Notes under the pieces: generated by a model
Database searches by the model: none
What the model saw: only the letters and a program-made list of their open reading frames with translations
Told to the model about the DNA's origin: nothing
Shown here: one piece after another, positions 1-12,691 of the stretch
Numbering within the stretch: the stretch's first letter is position 1
Layout of the letters: every line of letters begins with the position of its first letter
Made by a program: the position numbers and the translations under genes
Source: Phoebastria nigripes
Taxonomy: Eukaryota > Chordata > Aves > Procellariiformes > Diomedeidae
Reading direction: 5' to 3'
Assembly (NCBI GenBank): GCA_035582835.1
Contig: JAYKAV010003424.1
Coordinates: forward strand, 30,830-94,829
DNA: 64,000 bases

Positions 1-515
1 TGGAAACCTGCAGTTGTNTTATTTCATATGTGAACCTATACTACAGAAACAGATCTTTTCCAAGAAATCCTTGGCTTTCTGTACAGCCCCTGTGGTCTTG
101 GAATGGAATTTGTGATATTTTCCAGCAAAATATTTCACATTCTGCCTTCACAATAACATGGCTAGAAAATTTCTGTATGAATGGATACTCATGAAAGTTT
201 ATGATATAAAATTTCCATTGATCATTTTAAAAGCATGAAAAAATAAAACTATCTTAGATTAACAATTCTCAGTTGAATGCCAATGTTTCTACTGTGTTTT
301 CTTCCTTAAAAATTTTGTATATTTATTTCCCAACTTTATTGAAATTGTGTGGGTTGGTGCAGTGTTTTTTCTTGCTATGCTCTAGCATATATTTCTTTTC
401 TTCTGAAGATGTTTTTTGCCTTTTGTTTTGAAAAGTTATTTTAGTTTAATTAGTAGGTTCAAGCTCTTGGACTTGGATTAGTATCTTTTTTTCTCTTTTT
501 TTTTTTTTTTTTTTN

Positions 516-548
<33 letters not shown>

Positions 549-3500
549 CACCTCTCCTGCATGCCGGTTAAGATATTTGAAAATTAACCTGTATTCTGCA
601 GAAGTTACTTCTGTCTTCTGCACCAGCTACTTGCAAATATTCTTGTCCTTTTTCAGTGCTTTTGAAAAAGTATCTGTAAATATATTTTTATTTTGATTTT
701 AAAAATATATTTTCTCTTAAATTTGATATCAAGAGACTCATGGCAGGCTTATATAATGATTCTAAATTTTCACTCATTTTTCTTCCTAAAATGGAGGCCA
801 CTCTTCCTCCCCTCATCTCACTTAGGTTCTTTTGTGATTTCAAAATACATGAAATGTGAATACTGTTTTATTCCTTTATAATTTTGATTTTTGTTTTATT
901 TTGTCCTACTTATTGTAGTCCATCCTAAAAATGTTTGGTTTCTATAATCATATTAACCATTCCATTGGATCACACTGTTATTTTATGTAAAACTTTTATA
1001 ATGACCGTGCTCTGTGGTTAGATGTTTAAATGTCCTCATAATTCTTCTATTTCACCTTCACTGGCCAAAAAGTAAATTTTTATTAAAAGAATTGTAATAA
1101 ATATCAATGTCTGTTTTTCTTTTTTTTTAAGGGAAATTTTCATTTCTTATGAATTCATGCAGTTTTACATTGTTTCTACTGATCCAGGTGAAAGGATTTT
1201 ATGAGTTTATTCAAAGTAATAGGCTGGAAGTATTGACAGCATCATTCTTTAGCTCATCATCTTAAGAAATAAAAGTTTTGATTTAGTTAATGCCTAAGAA
1301 TATTAGTTTGATGACACATATGCCAGAAGTTTGGCAAAAGTCAGTACTCTTTCTGCATAAAAAAATGTGAAAAATCCTATCATAGTTATTCAAGAACAAA
1401 ATTAATCACAAAAATATTATTTAAGAAATATTATCTCATTCTAATAAGATATATTATCACATTAACAGTTAATATGACATGTTTTTTCCCATTTCAGTAA
1501 CATATACAATGTCTTCAGTTCGCATGTTTTAGAAAGGAATATTTGCAACAGGAGAGAAAAAGAATCCTTCCCTCTGGTTAGATTTATTACTAAAAGTATT
1601 TTACCAGTGCTGATGGACAGCTTGACACAATGATCAGAACAAAGTATAACCAAGGATAAGANCCAGTGGGTCAGAATAAGATACGTAGAAGCAAAAAAGT
1701 TGCCATGTTTATCTGAATTGGTAAATTGCAAGCAATGGGAATTCTCTCACTGTTATTTTTGCAATGATTTGACTTATGTTGTCACAAACAAGGCATATAA
1801 GTGAAAATTTCCTGTGAGGTGATAAGGGATCAGTTTTATAAGGAATACCCTTTTTTTCTTTTCACATTCGCGCATTTTCCCTCCTACTTACTACTTGTAA
1901 TAGACAAGATAGGAAGTTTTAATAGTGCATGGATGATGAGCCGTTGAAGGTGGATTACAAGATACAATAAAGCATATGTTGTTTTTTTATCACAATAGGA
2001 CAGAATAATAAACACATTAAATATACTGGATGAGGTCTACAGTGTGTAAATCAGTTCCTGCTGTCACTTTTTGGCAGATTAACCCTTTAAATCCTGGCTT
2101 GTTTAGGTGAAATGATACAGAAATGGACATTTAAAAGATAAAGAAAGTACAAAATAGTGTAAAATGGAACCTCAAGGGATTAGATCTTCAGCTTTTAACT
2201 CCAATACAGATGGAGAGCAAAGCTGCAGATTTCGTCCCAACAATGATGAATTACAAAGTAGGATTGTTTCTCATGTCAAAGCTACAAGAAGGCTAAATGG
2301 ATAATAACGGCAGATAATGGATACAGTACCTGTGCAGATTAATTTGAAAGTAAATTTAATTTCATACACAATTGAGAGGTGAAATTTTCCTAAATTATAT
2401 CTCTCATGTATCAAACAAGACAGTCTTTAAGGAGTCACCTTTATAGATTTGAAAAGCCATATTAAGTTCAGTGGGTAGGATTCCTTTTTCTAACATTCCT
2501 CACTCTATTATCCACAAAACCAAATGTGCCTTTTCAGGGTTATCTGCAAAAAAATGATGAGATAATATCAAAATCATAAGCTATAAACATTTCTTTTCCT
2601 GTTTGCTTATCTGAATGTGTTATCATTTTTACTTTGGAAAACCATTTGCATCCCCAACTGGAATGATTTAACATAATAAAATAGAGAAGAAAAAGAGAGA
2701 GAGACCATTTCTGGTGAAGGATCAGAACAAAGCAATTACATCTTAATGTTTACACCCTAAATAATTAAAACAATGCCCCAGGCAGTAATCCATTAATCCA
2801 AGGCAAAAAGGATACCTCATTGTATAGCTTCAAGAGTATCAACAGAAAAAAGCATTCAAGTGCCAAAAGGATGCTGAAGATCTACATCAACTGAGTTATA
2901 AATTGAACAATTGTGAAACAGCACCTTTTACCTGGGATCCTACGGGTTAAATCTTCTCTTTATGAAATGATTATCACATTCATGTAGCTTTGGAAACTTT
3001 TTATACATGCTAGATAATCCTTTCAAATTTTCCTAGGGGATTTCTGACATTTATGGCTTAGGAAAGGAAAATCCCCAACGTTTTCCTTTAGAGGTAGAAG
3101 AATTAAAGTTGCTTCATTTTTTTTTCTGTTCAACAAGAGTTTGTCCTACATAGGAGAAAGTGCCAATATTGTTTATTTATTTCTAAAGAAGCAAGAACAA
3201 TAGAAAATGAAAATATTTAGGAGGCTTAAAACTCCAGAATCTGATCCTTCACCAGATAAAGGAATAAAATAACAGGTTGCTTAAGTTTTGTTTTGTTTTA
3301 TTTTAAAAGTACACCTTTTTACGTATTGCAACAGAGCTGTTCAGGCACACAAAGTAATGAAAGGTATAAAAGTGTCCTGGATGACACATGTAGGTAATAC
3401 TATCATTCTGCTCCTTCAGTCAAGTGAGCCTGTGTCACTTCTTCAAATCGCCTTGTGCCTTCACTGCAACCTGCCATCACTCTTTCTATCTGGATGGTGT

Positions 3501-5194
3501 TTCAGACAGATACCCCACTTTAAACCTCAGCCTCAGCTAATCATGGAAGAAATCAAGCAGCTGCATACTCAATGCCAACTGAAATAGAGCCATGGAGTCA
3601 AGTGCCATTAGTGAACACCTGGCACTAAAAGAAAAGCTATTTTAGTATCTCTGCTAGTGAACATATAGACACATTAAAGTCTTTCTCCCTTCATACCATA
3701 CTGTCATTGCAACTCTTCTCCAAGAGCTCTGTCCACATTTTGTACACTGAACATTTCCTTTCTCAGAGCTACCAATGTCCAAATACCCTATGGGATGTTG
3801 TTAGCAATTTGCTTTTCTTTACTGAGAGCACAATATTATTCCTCCCTATAAGACTTTGCTTTTCATTTATTCCTTTAGTCCTTCTGCTTTTTTTGGGGGA
3901 GGGAGAGAGGGGGAAGAGAAGGTTATTTTTTTTCCAATTGCTTTTTCTTTAATTTAGATGGTTCTCTTGATCGCTAGACATCAGGTTTGTCACTTTGAAT
4001 ATCAGTCTTCAGCATCATACTATTAAGCAACACATTTATTTGAGTTCCAATCTTTTCAGGTTTCCATAGTAACTGCTGCTTAGTACAGACCCTTGTAAAA
4101 CTGATTAAACAAAGCCACTGTAGCTCTGAAAAACTGACACATCTGGGTTTTGTTTTGTTATTAAAAATGTATCTTTTTATAATGTATGTTATGGTCAGAC
4201 ATGTCAACTCCAAAATGTTAAAAAAATGGATACTTGTATATACATTAATACATATAATTATAGCTGTATGTTAATATAATACAATATATATTTTTTAAAA
4301 TATTAACTATATGCAGAATATTGTGTGTGATATATATGCTATATATTACAAATAAGAACAAAGAATAAAAGTACAAAGTATACAAAAATACTCATTATGA
4401 AGACCTATCTACTACACCAATGGAGATACCAGTTCAAGAGAAGTTGAATCATTTTCTCCTAGAAATCTAGGGAAAGGCAGTGCTGTCAGTTGTCACTGAG
4501 TCTGCTGTTATTCATAATACTTATAGACAAAATAGTTCCAGCTATCTAATATACCCACACGTAACTGTAAAAAGGCAACTGTGGACTTTATCCAACTGAT
4601 ATATGACATATATGAAATAAATTGGTGAATGTCAGTTCAATTATTTGTGCTATCACCAGGAAACATGTTGAATTAGATTCCCCTGTTGATTGCCCTAAAA
4701 CATAGCTGTTGTAAAACTGGCACAGAGACCAACAACGCTACAGGCTTGGGGAAGAATGGCATACTCTCTTGACCTGGTCAAAGGTGAGACATAAAACAGA
4801 AAACATCATTAAACCAGTGCATCAACCCTTAATGCACTCACTCATGCAATATTTTGTGTAGTTCAGCTCTCACTCTGCAAAAGGGAAAGAGAAATTAAAT
4901 ATGGGTACTAAGAATGGTCAGAAATGTCAAGAAAGATGGTGCACAACTACAGTACTCAGCCTAGCCTGGCAAAGATGTAAGTGATGGGAAATATGACAGC
5001 TGTCTATAAAAGCTATGGGACATCCAGTGAAATGAGTGGGTAGCAAGTTTAAAACCAAGTAGTAAGTTCTCCCCCTCCTCCCCATTTAAATTGTGAAACT
5101 CACTGTCTCAGGAACCTAAGGAAATGAATACTATGAATGGATTCAAGGGGGATTAAATGAATTCATGAAGGACAGNTATGTCTGCCACTGTTTG
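1..5194. other. AT-rich DNA without recognisable gene
   Basis: No reading frame here exceeds about 100 codons, and none has recognisable protein motifs. No repeat family could be named. The stretch contains a long T tract (496-545) and an AT-rich simple stretch around 4230-4350 made of TA/ATA runs. It may be intergenic or intronic. Confidence 0.6.
496..545. repeat. poly-T homopolymer, about 50 bases
   Basis: An uninterrupted T run with one N at 515. It could be a simple homopolymer or the poly-A tail of a minus-strand retrocopy. The bases after it show no recognisable gene sequence, so a retrocopy is not supported. Its exact length is probably uncertain in the assembly. Confidence 0.9.
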
Positions 5195-6292
5195 ATCATA
5201 GAATCATTTAGGTTGGAAAAGACCTTTAAGATCATCAAGTCCAACTGTTAACCTAGCACTGCCAAGTCCACCACTAAACCACGTCCCTAAGCCCAACACC
5301 TACACATCTTTTAAATACCTCCAGGGATGGTGACTCAACCACTTCCCTGGGCAGCCTGTTCCAATGCTTGACAAGCCTTTTGGCGAAGAAATTTTTCGTA
5401 ATATCCAATCTAAACTTCCCCTGGCACAACTTGAGGCCATTTCCTTTTGTCCTGTCACTTGTTACTTGGGAGAAGAGACCAACACCCACCTCACTACAAC
5501 CTCCTTTCAGGTCGTTGTAGAGCGATAAGGTCTCCCCTGAGTCTCCTCCAGGCTAAACAACCCCAGTTCCCTCAGCCACCCCTCATAGGATTGGTGCTNT
5601 AGACCCTTCACCAGCTTTGTTGCCCTTCTCTGGACATGCTCCAGCACCTCAACGTCTTTCTTGTAGTGAGGGGCCCAAAACTGAACACAGTCCTTGAGGT
5701 GCGGCCTCACCAGCGCCAAGTACAGGGGGACAATCACTTCCCTAGTCCTGCTGGCCACACTATTTCTAATACAAGCCAGGACGCTCTCGGCCTTCTTGGC
5801 CACACTGCCAGCTCATATTCAGCTGGCTGTCAACCAGCACCCCCAGGTCCTTTTCCGCCAGGCAGCTTTCATGCCATTGCAGGACCCGGCACTTGGCCTT
5901 GTTGAATCTCATACGGTTGGCCTCAGCCCATCGATCCAGCCTGTCCAGGTCCCTCTGCAGAGCCTTCCTACCCTCGAGCAGATCAANACTCCCACCCAGC
6001 TTGGTGTCATCTGCAAACTGACTGAGGGAGCACTCAATCCCCTCGTCCAGATTGTTGATAAAGATATTGAACAAGACCAGCCCCAAAACGGAGCCCTGGG
6101 GGACACCACTCATGACCGGCCACCAACTGGATTTCGCTCCATTCACCACAACTCTCTGGGCCCGGCCGCCCAGCCAGTTTTTTACCCAGCGAAGAGTACA
6201 CCTGTCTAGGCCATGAGCCGCCAGCTTCTCTAGGAGAATGCTGTGGGAGACAGTGTCAAAGGCTTTACTGAAGTCCAGGTAAACAACATCCA
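5195..6292 (-). mobile_element. CR1 non-LTR retrotransposon, 5'-truncated, RT to 3' end
   Basis: On the plus strand the element starts with the reverse complement of the CR1 3' tail (atcatagaatcatttaggtt) and runs into ORF2 sequence read on the minus strand. The ORF2 part keeps reverse transcriptase motif A ([11 protein letters not shown]), motif B (SGVPQGS) and the catalytic motif C (FADDTK). The CR1 C-terminal domain follows ([18 protein letters not shown], then DRTKGNGLK and NRLPREVV). The frame shifts twice, near 5800 and near 5500. With those shifts and the 5' truncation the element is dead. Full CR1 elements are about 4.5 kb, so about a quarter remains. Its 3' tail ([19 protein letters not shown]) differs from the 20.7 kb and 51.3 kb copies, so it is a separate CR1 lineage. 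Confidence 0.96.
5274..5803 (-). pseudogene. CR1 ORF2 C-terminal domain, two frames
   Basis: This is the continuation of the truncated CR1 ORF2. Codons from 5803 down to about 5520 encode the conserved C-terminal block ([43 protein letters not shown]). Codons from 5489 down to 5274 encode the final block ([38 protein letters not shown]) and end just before the 3' UTR. A frame change separates the two blocks. An N at 5599 falls in the first block. The function of this domain in CR1 is not well defined. It is a recognition signature here, not evidence of activity. Confidence 0.92.
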
Positions 6293-6293
6293 T
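5766..6293 (-). pseudogene. CR1 ORF2 reverse transcriptase fragment
   Basis: This is a 175-codon open stretch covering the central reverse transcriptase fingers-palm region, read on the minus strand. It begins at motif A ([15 protein letters not shown]), passes motif B (GVPQGSVLG) and reaches motif C (FADDTKLGG), so both catalytic aspartates of the FADD box and the motif A aspartate are present. One N at 5987 falls just after motif C. The frame is lost near residue 160 and resumes in another frame at 5803 ([18 protein letters not shown]). There is no endonuclease domain and no own promoter. It is a relic of the retrotransposon enzyme that nicks DNA and copies its RNA in place, not a host gene. 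Confidence 0.93.
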
Positions 6294-6627
6294 TGATATA
6301 ATGGTCCAAGTGCAACCTCTGGTTCTCCCAAAACCTCTGAGGAAGATATACTCTGTTTATACTCTATTTTATATTCTTTCCTACATTTTTATTATTTACT
6401 GAAGTTGATGATGAGATACTAGAGTTATTGAGCTGAATGGACCTTTAGTTTGAACCAGTAAGGTCATTTTTATGTTCCTGTGTAACTAAGCTCACGCTAA
6501 ATAGGATTTCCTGTAACCCCAACTTTGATCATTAATTTCACCAGGTCATCAGTTTGTGACTATGCTGACTATGTCTGTTATTGACAGGTACACAGTGAAA
6601 GGCTAGGTGATTAGAGGCTCATTTCCA
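6293..6627. other. unassigned DNA between CR1 and LTR-like block
   Basis: About 335 bases of AT-rich sequence. I see no gene, tail signature or target duplication in it. Confidence 0.5.
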
Positions 6628-7147
6628 TGAACACAAAGGAGCCCAGAGGCCCCAGGGCAGGCGGGGGTGCCTGAATATCCCACTCGGAGAAGGAACCCCC
6701 ACCCCAGATTCCCCCCAGGGCTCTTCCAGGTGATCCTCAGCACCAGGGGCCAGGGAACACCCCACACCAGGAGTCAGCTGTGGCAGCTCTCCAGGGCACC
6801 TCATAGACTGAAGGGGGTCCCTGACCAAGGATATGGGGTTTATCATGGGGTTCAGAGGAAAAGCATTTGGGGACTGTGCAAGACTGATTATTGGGTGTTA
6901 AGGGGAGGAATGAAAATTGGGAAATGGAAGGGATTAAGGTGGTTTGGATAGGAACAAGCATGGGAAAATAGAGAGATAAAGGGATAAAAGGGGCCAGCTG
7001 ATGATCGGTATACCCTATCAGTACAGTCTGGCTTGTCTCCTGATTAAACACCATTTTTAACTCTTTTCCTGGGCAAGGGACTCCCTAATCTGTGTGCATG
7101 TGTGTGTATGGGGGTCTAACTGCCAGCATTTGGAGTGGGACCTCAGG
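6628..7147 (+). mobile_element. possible LTR with adjoining primer-binding-like site
   Basis: A GC-richer block stands out from AT-rich neighbours. It shows, in order, a TATA-like element (ggataaaagggg near 6980), an ATTAAA polyadenylation-type signal near 7044, about 80 bases of U5-like sequence ending in gccagca at 7128, then tt and TGGAGTGGGACCTC from 7131. The order CA, two bases, TGG matches the LTR-to-primer-binding-site junction of gammaretrovirus-like (ERV1) elements. The upstream edge is a guess based on a TG at 6628. No gag or pol sequence follows, so at most one LTR and a few bases of leader remain. The family is not recognised. The alternative is an unrelated GC-rich unique sequence. 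Confidence 0.4.
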
Positions 7148-10100
7148 CCATAGACGCTTCTTCACACAAGCCTAAAAAGCAGACATTTTAGGTAGGAAAA
7201 CCAATAACAATGTCCCTGAACATAACTGAGATAAAGGCAATTCCACATCATTCCTGCAACCAGCATGAGGCAGATGGTTGAGGAATCGCAGCTTCTCACC
7301 ATCTTGACATTACTTTGCCTGTGGCTTCAACACTTCCTGACTTTAGAAAAAAATTCCACCTTTTTTTTTTCCTCTCGTGTACATGTTATTAGCAGAACTA
7401 ATGAAAAAGGTTAATTCAAATTTCAGTAGCACTCTTTGTTCTACCAGACAAAATGATATTGAAGTCCTAATCATCTAAAAACTTTCATTTGTCCCCTTTT
7501 GCATTGAAGGCAACATCTAAGCTGTTTGGAGAGTATTTTAAATGAATGCCAAATTAGGAAAAAAGGCAAAAAAGCTGAAGGCCAAAGAATGTCCTCTTTC
7601 GTTCATTAAGATCATTAAAAACCAAATAAAATCACACATAGAATCCCCAATTTCTCTATGTGGTCATAAAATGATACATCCTCTAGGTAACAGTCTAAAT
7701 TTAGCACTTATTCTTCTGCTGCATTTCTTGATCCTCATCTGTGGAACACAAATTAGTTCTATGGGTTATTTCCTATAATTCTATAAAGAAGTTGCAGAGA
7801 AACAAATTTATACTTCAGTTAAATCAACTGGACTTGCAAAATGATCAAATAAGGACAATACAAATCATGATTTAAAAATAATAAACATATTAAAAGGACA
7901 TAGATAAATACATAAAAAGAATCACTTATATTCTATATATTTAATTAACTTTCTTCTCCTTAGTATTTTTTTCCTTTGAGCAATTTCAACAAAAGTTAAA
8001 TAGGAAAAGCATCAAAAGTAATCTGTGTCAACACACTAACCATCAGCTAAGTGAATAGAAATTAGATGTTTTGAAGTATGTTGCCACACTATTAAATGTA
8101 TTAGTAATGGAAGTTGCCCTAACATATTTTCATATTTTTCATATGTGCTAATATCAGCAAGTTATGAAATAGAAAATCACACTTTTGTCAGTAACATTGA
8201 TCTTTCAGATTGATATAATACATGCAAGGAAGTCAACTGGGATTCCTCGAGCTGGACAAAAAAGCTGACAGTGAACATGTAATGTCATAAATGGCTTAAC
8301 AGATCACATTTCCCATTTTTATCTTCTATGGGGAATCACTGAATCAGAATTCAAGTCATTTCACTCTTGAAAGAAAATATTTTTATTTACAACACTAAAG
8401 TGAGTGAAGTAATAGACACACTATTTAGAAGAGGTTCATAGTATAATCAGAACCTATCAGTTCATACTACAAGCAGTATAATCAGATCATTAATGTACTG
8501 AGCTTGCTTAAGCATTAATCTCTGCATGCTTTTTCTTCCATTTAGAATGAAGAGCAACATGTTGCCTGCATCATCCATTTGTTAGATAGCATATTTCAAA
8601 AACTATGACCAGGTACAATTGATCATAACCATTTCATTCAATGTATAATTGTAATGGCAGGAGGTCAAGGATTCCATTAGAAAATTGAAAGATGAGCATA
8701 TCTGAATATCTTTTCATACCATGTTGGAATGCTTTCTGAATAAAGGTTTGCAGGAGAACTGAAGGAAAGAAGAGCAGAAGAATGGGGAGCTTACAAAAAA
8801 GAAGAAAATTAATTTTCTATTTTTGAAACCTGTAGGAATACCAAATTCCAAGACCTGTTAATGAGATTTAGAGTTACTGCAACTAACAAAAGATTCCAAA
8901 TATAATCCTTAGCAAAATCTTGCCAGTTCTCTAACTTTAGAATAAGTACTTCACACTAAAGGAAACCCTGAATCAAGCTAGGCTTGGTATATCAAGCTTC
9001 TGAGCAGTTCTAATTTTCTGAGTTAAATTGAATTTCTGGTGAACTAAATTAAAATATGGATCCTAAAACCAAGACTCAGGTCTTCAAAATCCCACTTTTT
9101 GCAACCTGAAAGGACCCAAATTCTGTAGTCCTCTTATCTTTCATCATTAAGGTTCCCCAGGAACCTGAAGTTTTACTTGTGTTTGTACCTGAAGCTTCTC
9201 AAGCCATGATATAATGATACATAGGACTTCAGCAGCAAAACAGCCTTGCAGAGTCCCATTCACCTGACTCCTATAAAGACTAGTCACTTGTTTCCGTACA
9301 GCCTATTGCCCCTTTATATATGAAAATAAGATCAGTTCCTTGAGGTGATTTCCAGTGTGGCTTCAGTATCATGTTGACACAACTGACAAAATGGTATGTT
9401 GCATTATAGGTGTGAATGCCTACCCATGATCAGGCAGTTTTGCTGCTGAATTCTCCAAAACATCAAGGTGCATCCACAGATTTTTATAGGCTGAACAACT
9501 CAGCAGGAGTTCATGACTAAAGCTGGATGGATTGACTCTATCATTCTCCATCCTAGTGGCCAGAGGGGGGACTGGACTGCATAATGGATTCTGACCCCTA
9601 TGCCAAAAACTGGACGTGTATTTTGCACAAAGACCTATGCACACAAAATTTGTAATCAGGCTATGGAACAAAAATTGGACTGTCTTGTCCCCATCTTTCA
9701 GAGGATTACTGTAGCGACTAGACACTGTCATGTTCAGCCTTGTTCTCCTTCTCTGGCCAATAGTTTTCAGTTCTTTTATACAAAGTGGAACAAATTCAGT
9801 CAAAATCTATATCCTTTCTATAATATGTAAACTAAAGATGAAAAAACTTTCAAGAAAATGAGACTGTGGTTTTTCAATCTCACCAGAAGGCAGAATTATC
9901 AGCAGCTCTTCTACATTACAGGAAAGTGCTCTAGCTACTAATTCATTGTTTAAAATTTTAACACTATCTCCATTTAAAAAAAAAAAAAAAGTTTAAAGAT
10001 AACTTAGCATATTAGTTATACAAAACAGACCTTTAGTGCCCACTTAAAGAGTTTTCTTCAATTTGAATCTCAGTGTCTCCTAAAATCATATTACATTAAA

Positions 10101-11121
10101 TCAATATTCAAGGGGCAAGATGTACATCTTTGCCTGTGCAGGCTCCCAGCACTGTTCTGAGGCAGTCAATTTCTCCCATGCAATTTAGACATTTAATTAA
10201 GGTCTTGATTTCCACTATGGGGGGTCTGCTACCTAAAAATTAGTCTTTGCAGCATTCATCACTGCAACGTTTGATTTTTGGATGCATGCAGAAAACACTA
10301 AAGATTTGAGCAAATATGTGGCTAAGTATCTGCCTAGCATACTTGGCAGTATCTAGTTATGCACTAACTCAAAATTCTTACTAGCTATAGAAAAAGCTGT
10401 TTTCTCTTTTACAAGTTTTTTTTTTCCATTCTCGTATTTCCTGTAAAAATACTTGAATCTTCAAAATTTTGGAACAAATATCCTTAAAAAGAAAAAAAGA
10501 AGAAAACACCCTTGTGAGTATCTATTGCAGCTGATTTCTACTTTTCTACTTTTTTTCCACACTAGAAGGATTTTTGGAAGTCAAATACATTGCAAAGTAA
10601 TCTTTCACGAAGCTATGAACCTAAGCTTTCTGTACACATTTTCTGCTAGTTAGTACTTTGCAGAGCTATTCCCAGTAGTGTAAATCCTGATTACTATAGC
10701 TTGCCTATTAGAAGGTATCATAGTATTGCTCTGTTAATATCAAAAAGAATCTCGTCACTCTCAGATTCACATAGATTACAAAAACTTCACATTAAGAAAT
10801 TACAAATGAATAAAATTGTGCACCAACACATTTTTTCTGCCTTTAAACATGTCCTCAGATTTGGAATCAGATTTGTGAGTCCTGCTCTACGGCTAGAAGT
10901 AGNGAAACATGTCTATGTCATACTTGTCACAGGTAAATCTCAAACTGGACAATGAAATACAGGGCAGCATTAACATGGGGGGAAAGTGCAAGATAGAGAG
11001 AAGAAGATGACAACAAAACAATGACAAAATTATAGCAGAAGTGAAAGACCGAGGTGCTGTCGGAATTTACAACAGCAGAGAGGAGAATTAAGGCATCACG
11101 CTGCAGAAATGTAGGCATGGT
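7148..11121. other. AT-rich DNA without recognisable gene
   Basis: No supported gene or repeat family. The longest reading frame (127 codons, minus, 9420-9803) shows no motif, no codon pattern I trust and no splice context. A short A run lies at 9976-9990. Confidence 0.55.
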
Positions 11122-11612
11122 AGTGTCAGGGAGCAGCAAGGACAGACTGTTCCTCAAAGGAAGGTCAACTGGGAGCAAAGGGTCACAACGAGGCAGGAAG
11201 GAGCAGTGTCCTCACCACCGAAGGATGCAGTCCCACAGCACCTGAGCAAAGATAGCATGTCTGGAGAGAGTAATCTCTGAATCAGACACAGCCCAATAAT
11301 AGCCAGGCAAGTCCATAGTGGTAAGGTAGGTCTGAGATCAAGCTGGGAAGTCAAATCAGCAAGTCAAAATTACAAAATCAGCAAGGTGCATGGCCAGGCA
11401 TAGGAACACACAGACTGTAGCTCAGAGAAAGAGTAAGGGTAACAGTCTGAGCTTAACTGCACCTCCCAAGGGAGGTGAAGAGCCTTTAGACAAGGCTTAT
11501 CACAGCTCTCTCACACAGCTGTCTCCACAACAGTCCGATCCCAGGTTACACAGCTGTGTCATATCAAGCTGACCTTGAGCACAGAACAAACTCTTGGGAA
11601 GGGAGGAAAGAG
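11122..11612 (+). repeat. unidentified dispersed repeat, copy A
   Basis: This segment matches 29143-29645 in the same orientation over about 490 bases with many small indels. Shared anchors in order are gtgtcagg at the left edge, gccaggcaag(t/c)cca, gggaagtcaa, ggccag/aagcacagg-type blocks, ctgagcttaa(c/g)tgca, caaggctt.tcacagctct and ccttgagcaca near the right edge. It is GC-richer than its surroundings and purine-rich on this strand. No coding signature is visible. I cannot name the family. It could be a non-autonomous DNA transposon or an old LTR. Orientation is arbitrary, set by the shared strand. Confidence 0.75.
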
Positions 11613-12609
11613 GTGGCAAAGACTGTTGCTCCACTTACAGCCCCAGCAGCCAAAGTTTAATGATTTTGAAGATAAATAATTGAAGGTGAGAGGATGATAG
11701 TGTGTGACAAGGAGTCAAGGCATAGAAAGGTAATTGTAGCATTAGTGTTATTTCAAAGGTGGAGTTGTTGAACTGATATAGTAGTAGTAAAAGCTGAACT
11801 CTTTAAACTGTAAAGGCATGAAAAAAGGCAAGCTGATTTATTTTATTGTTAGATCCTTCAGGTCCTGTCTTGTCTGTTCACATAAGTGATGTGAGATGAA
11901 TTTTAGCTAGCTGTCAGTCTTGTTTTACAGGTTGAGAAAAAATTAAGAAAAGCAGGCTCCTATATAAGTTAGGGTTTACCTATTGCTAAGTGAGAAAAGT
12001 GGTGTAGTAGTCATGTGATGTTGTGTAAATACTCCAGTTAAACACAAGAAAGATAATACTGATAATCTTACATAGATTAGAAGGAAAGGGTAACATGGAA
12101 GGAGTTCAGGAACACAGTGGCTGTATCACACATCACTATTTCAGTTATAAACTGAAGTTACAAAGAAGTAGGGATTTAGAGAAGTTTATATACCTAAATC
12201 TGCACATAGCCTATTCACATTCAGGTCAAATATTCAGGCTTTCTTCAAAGAGAATGAATTTCACCAAAGAGGTCTGCTTAATCTGAAGATGTAAGTCAGG
12301 TCTGTAAATGGTGCTATAGCTCAGAAACTCATGACTTGTTAGTCTTAATCCGGTGCTCAAATTGGTAGCTTGCATGTTATGAATATACATTAGTAATTTT
12401 TCCTTTATTTGTACAGGTAATGAACTAACAACATCATTTAAAACTGAGTTCCTTTCTATCTCTTTCCTTCTTAAACTCTTTCTTTTTTTCTTATGTTTAT
12501 CATAATTTCCCCGTTTCCCTTGTTTTCTAATTCTCTAAGACAGCAAAGGAGCAGCACTTTAATGTTTTTATTTTCCTCTGCAATGGTAAGAAAGTTTTAT
12601 GATGAGTGA
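11613..12609. other. unassigned AT-rich DNA
   Basis: About 1 kb in which I see no gene or nameable repeat. Confidence 0.5.
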
Positions 12610-12691
12610 AGTTTGGAGTTCAGCAAAATTCAGATAGTCATTTCAAGAATTACTTTCTACTTTATTTTCTCTTACCTTTTAATAATCAAAC
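12610..12691 (+). repeat. 85-base direct repeat, copy 1
   Basis: It matches 13621-13706 in the same orientation. The core cagatagtcattt, one substitution, then aagaattactttctac is shared, followed by ttattttc and taataatcaa blocks. By eye, identity over the core is above 80 percent. It could be a local duplication or two insertions of one short element. Confidence 0.75.

Noticed and set aside
496..545. Poly-A tail of a processed retrogene
   Set aside because: No gene-like sequence follows the T tract, and no flanking duplication was found. The same holds for the tracts at 40710 and 45025.
5636..6209. Plus-strand frames of 89 and 171 codons over the 5.2 kb CR1
   Set aside because: Antisense shadows of the CR1 ORF2 frame on the minus strand. 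The same applies to plus-strand frames at 51787-52336, 53446-53821 and 53946-54378.
9420..9830. 127-codon minus-strand and 76-codon plus-strand frames
   Set aside because: They overlap on opposite strands, have no recognisable domains, and their length is within chance expectation for stop-poor patches of this DNA.
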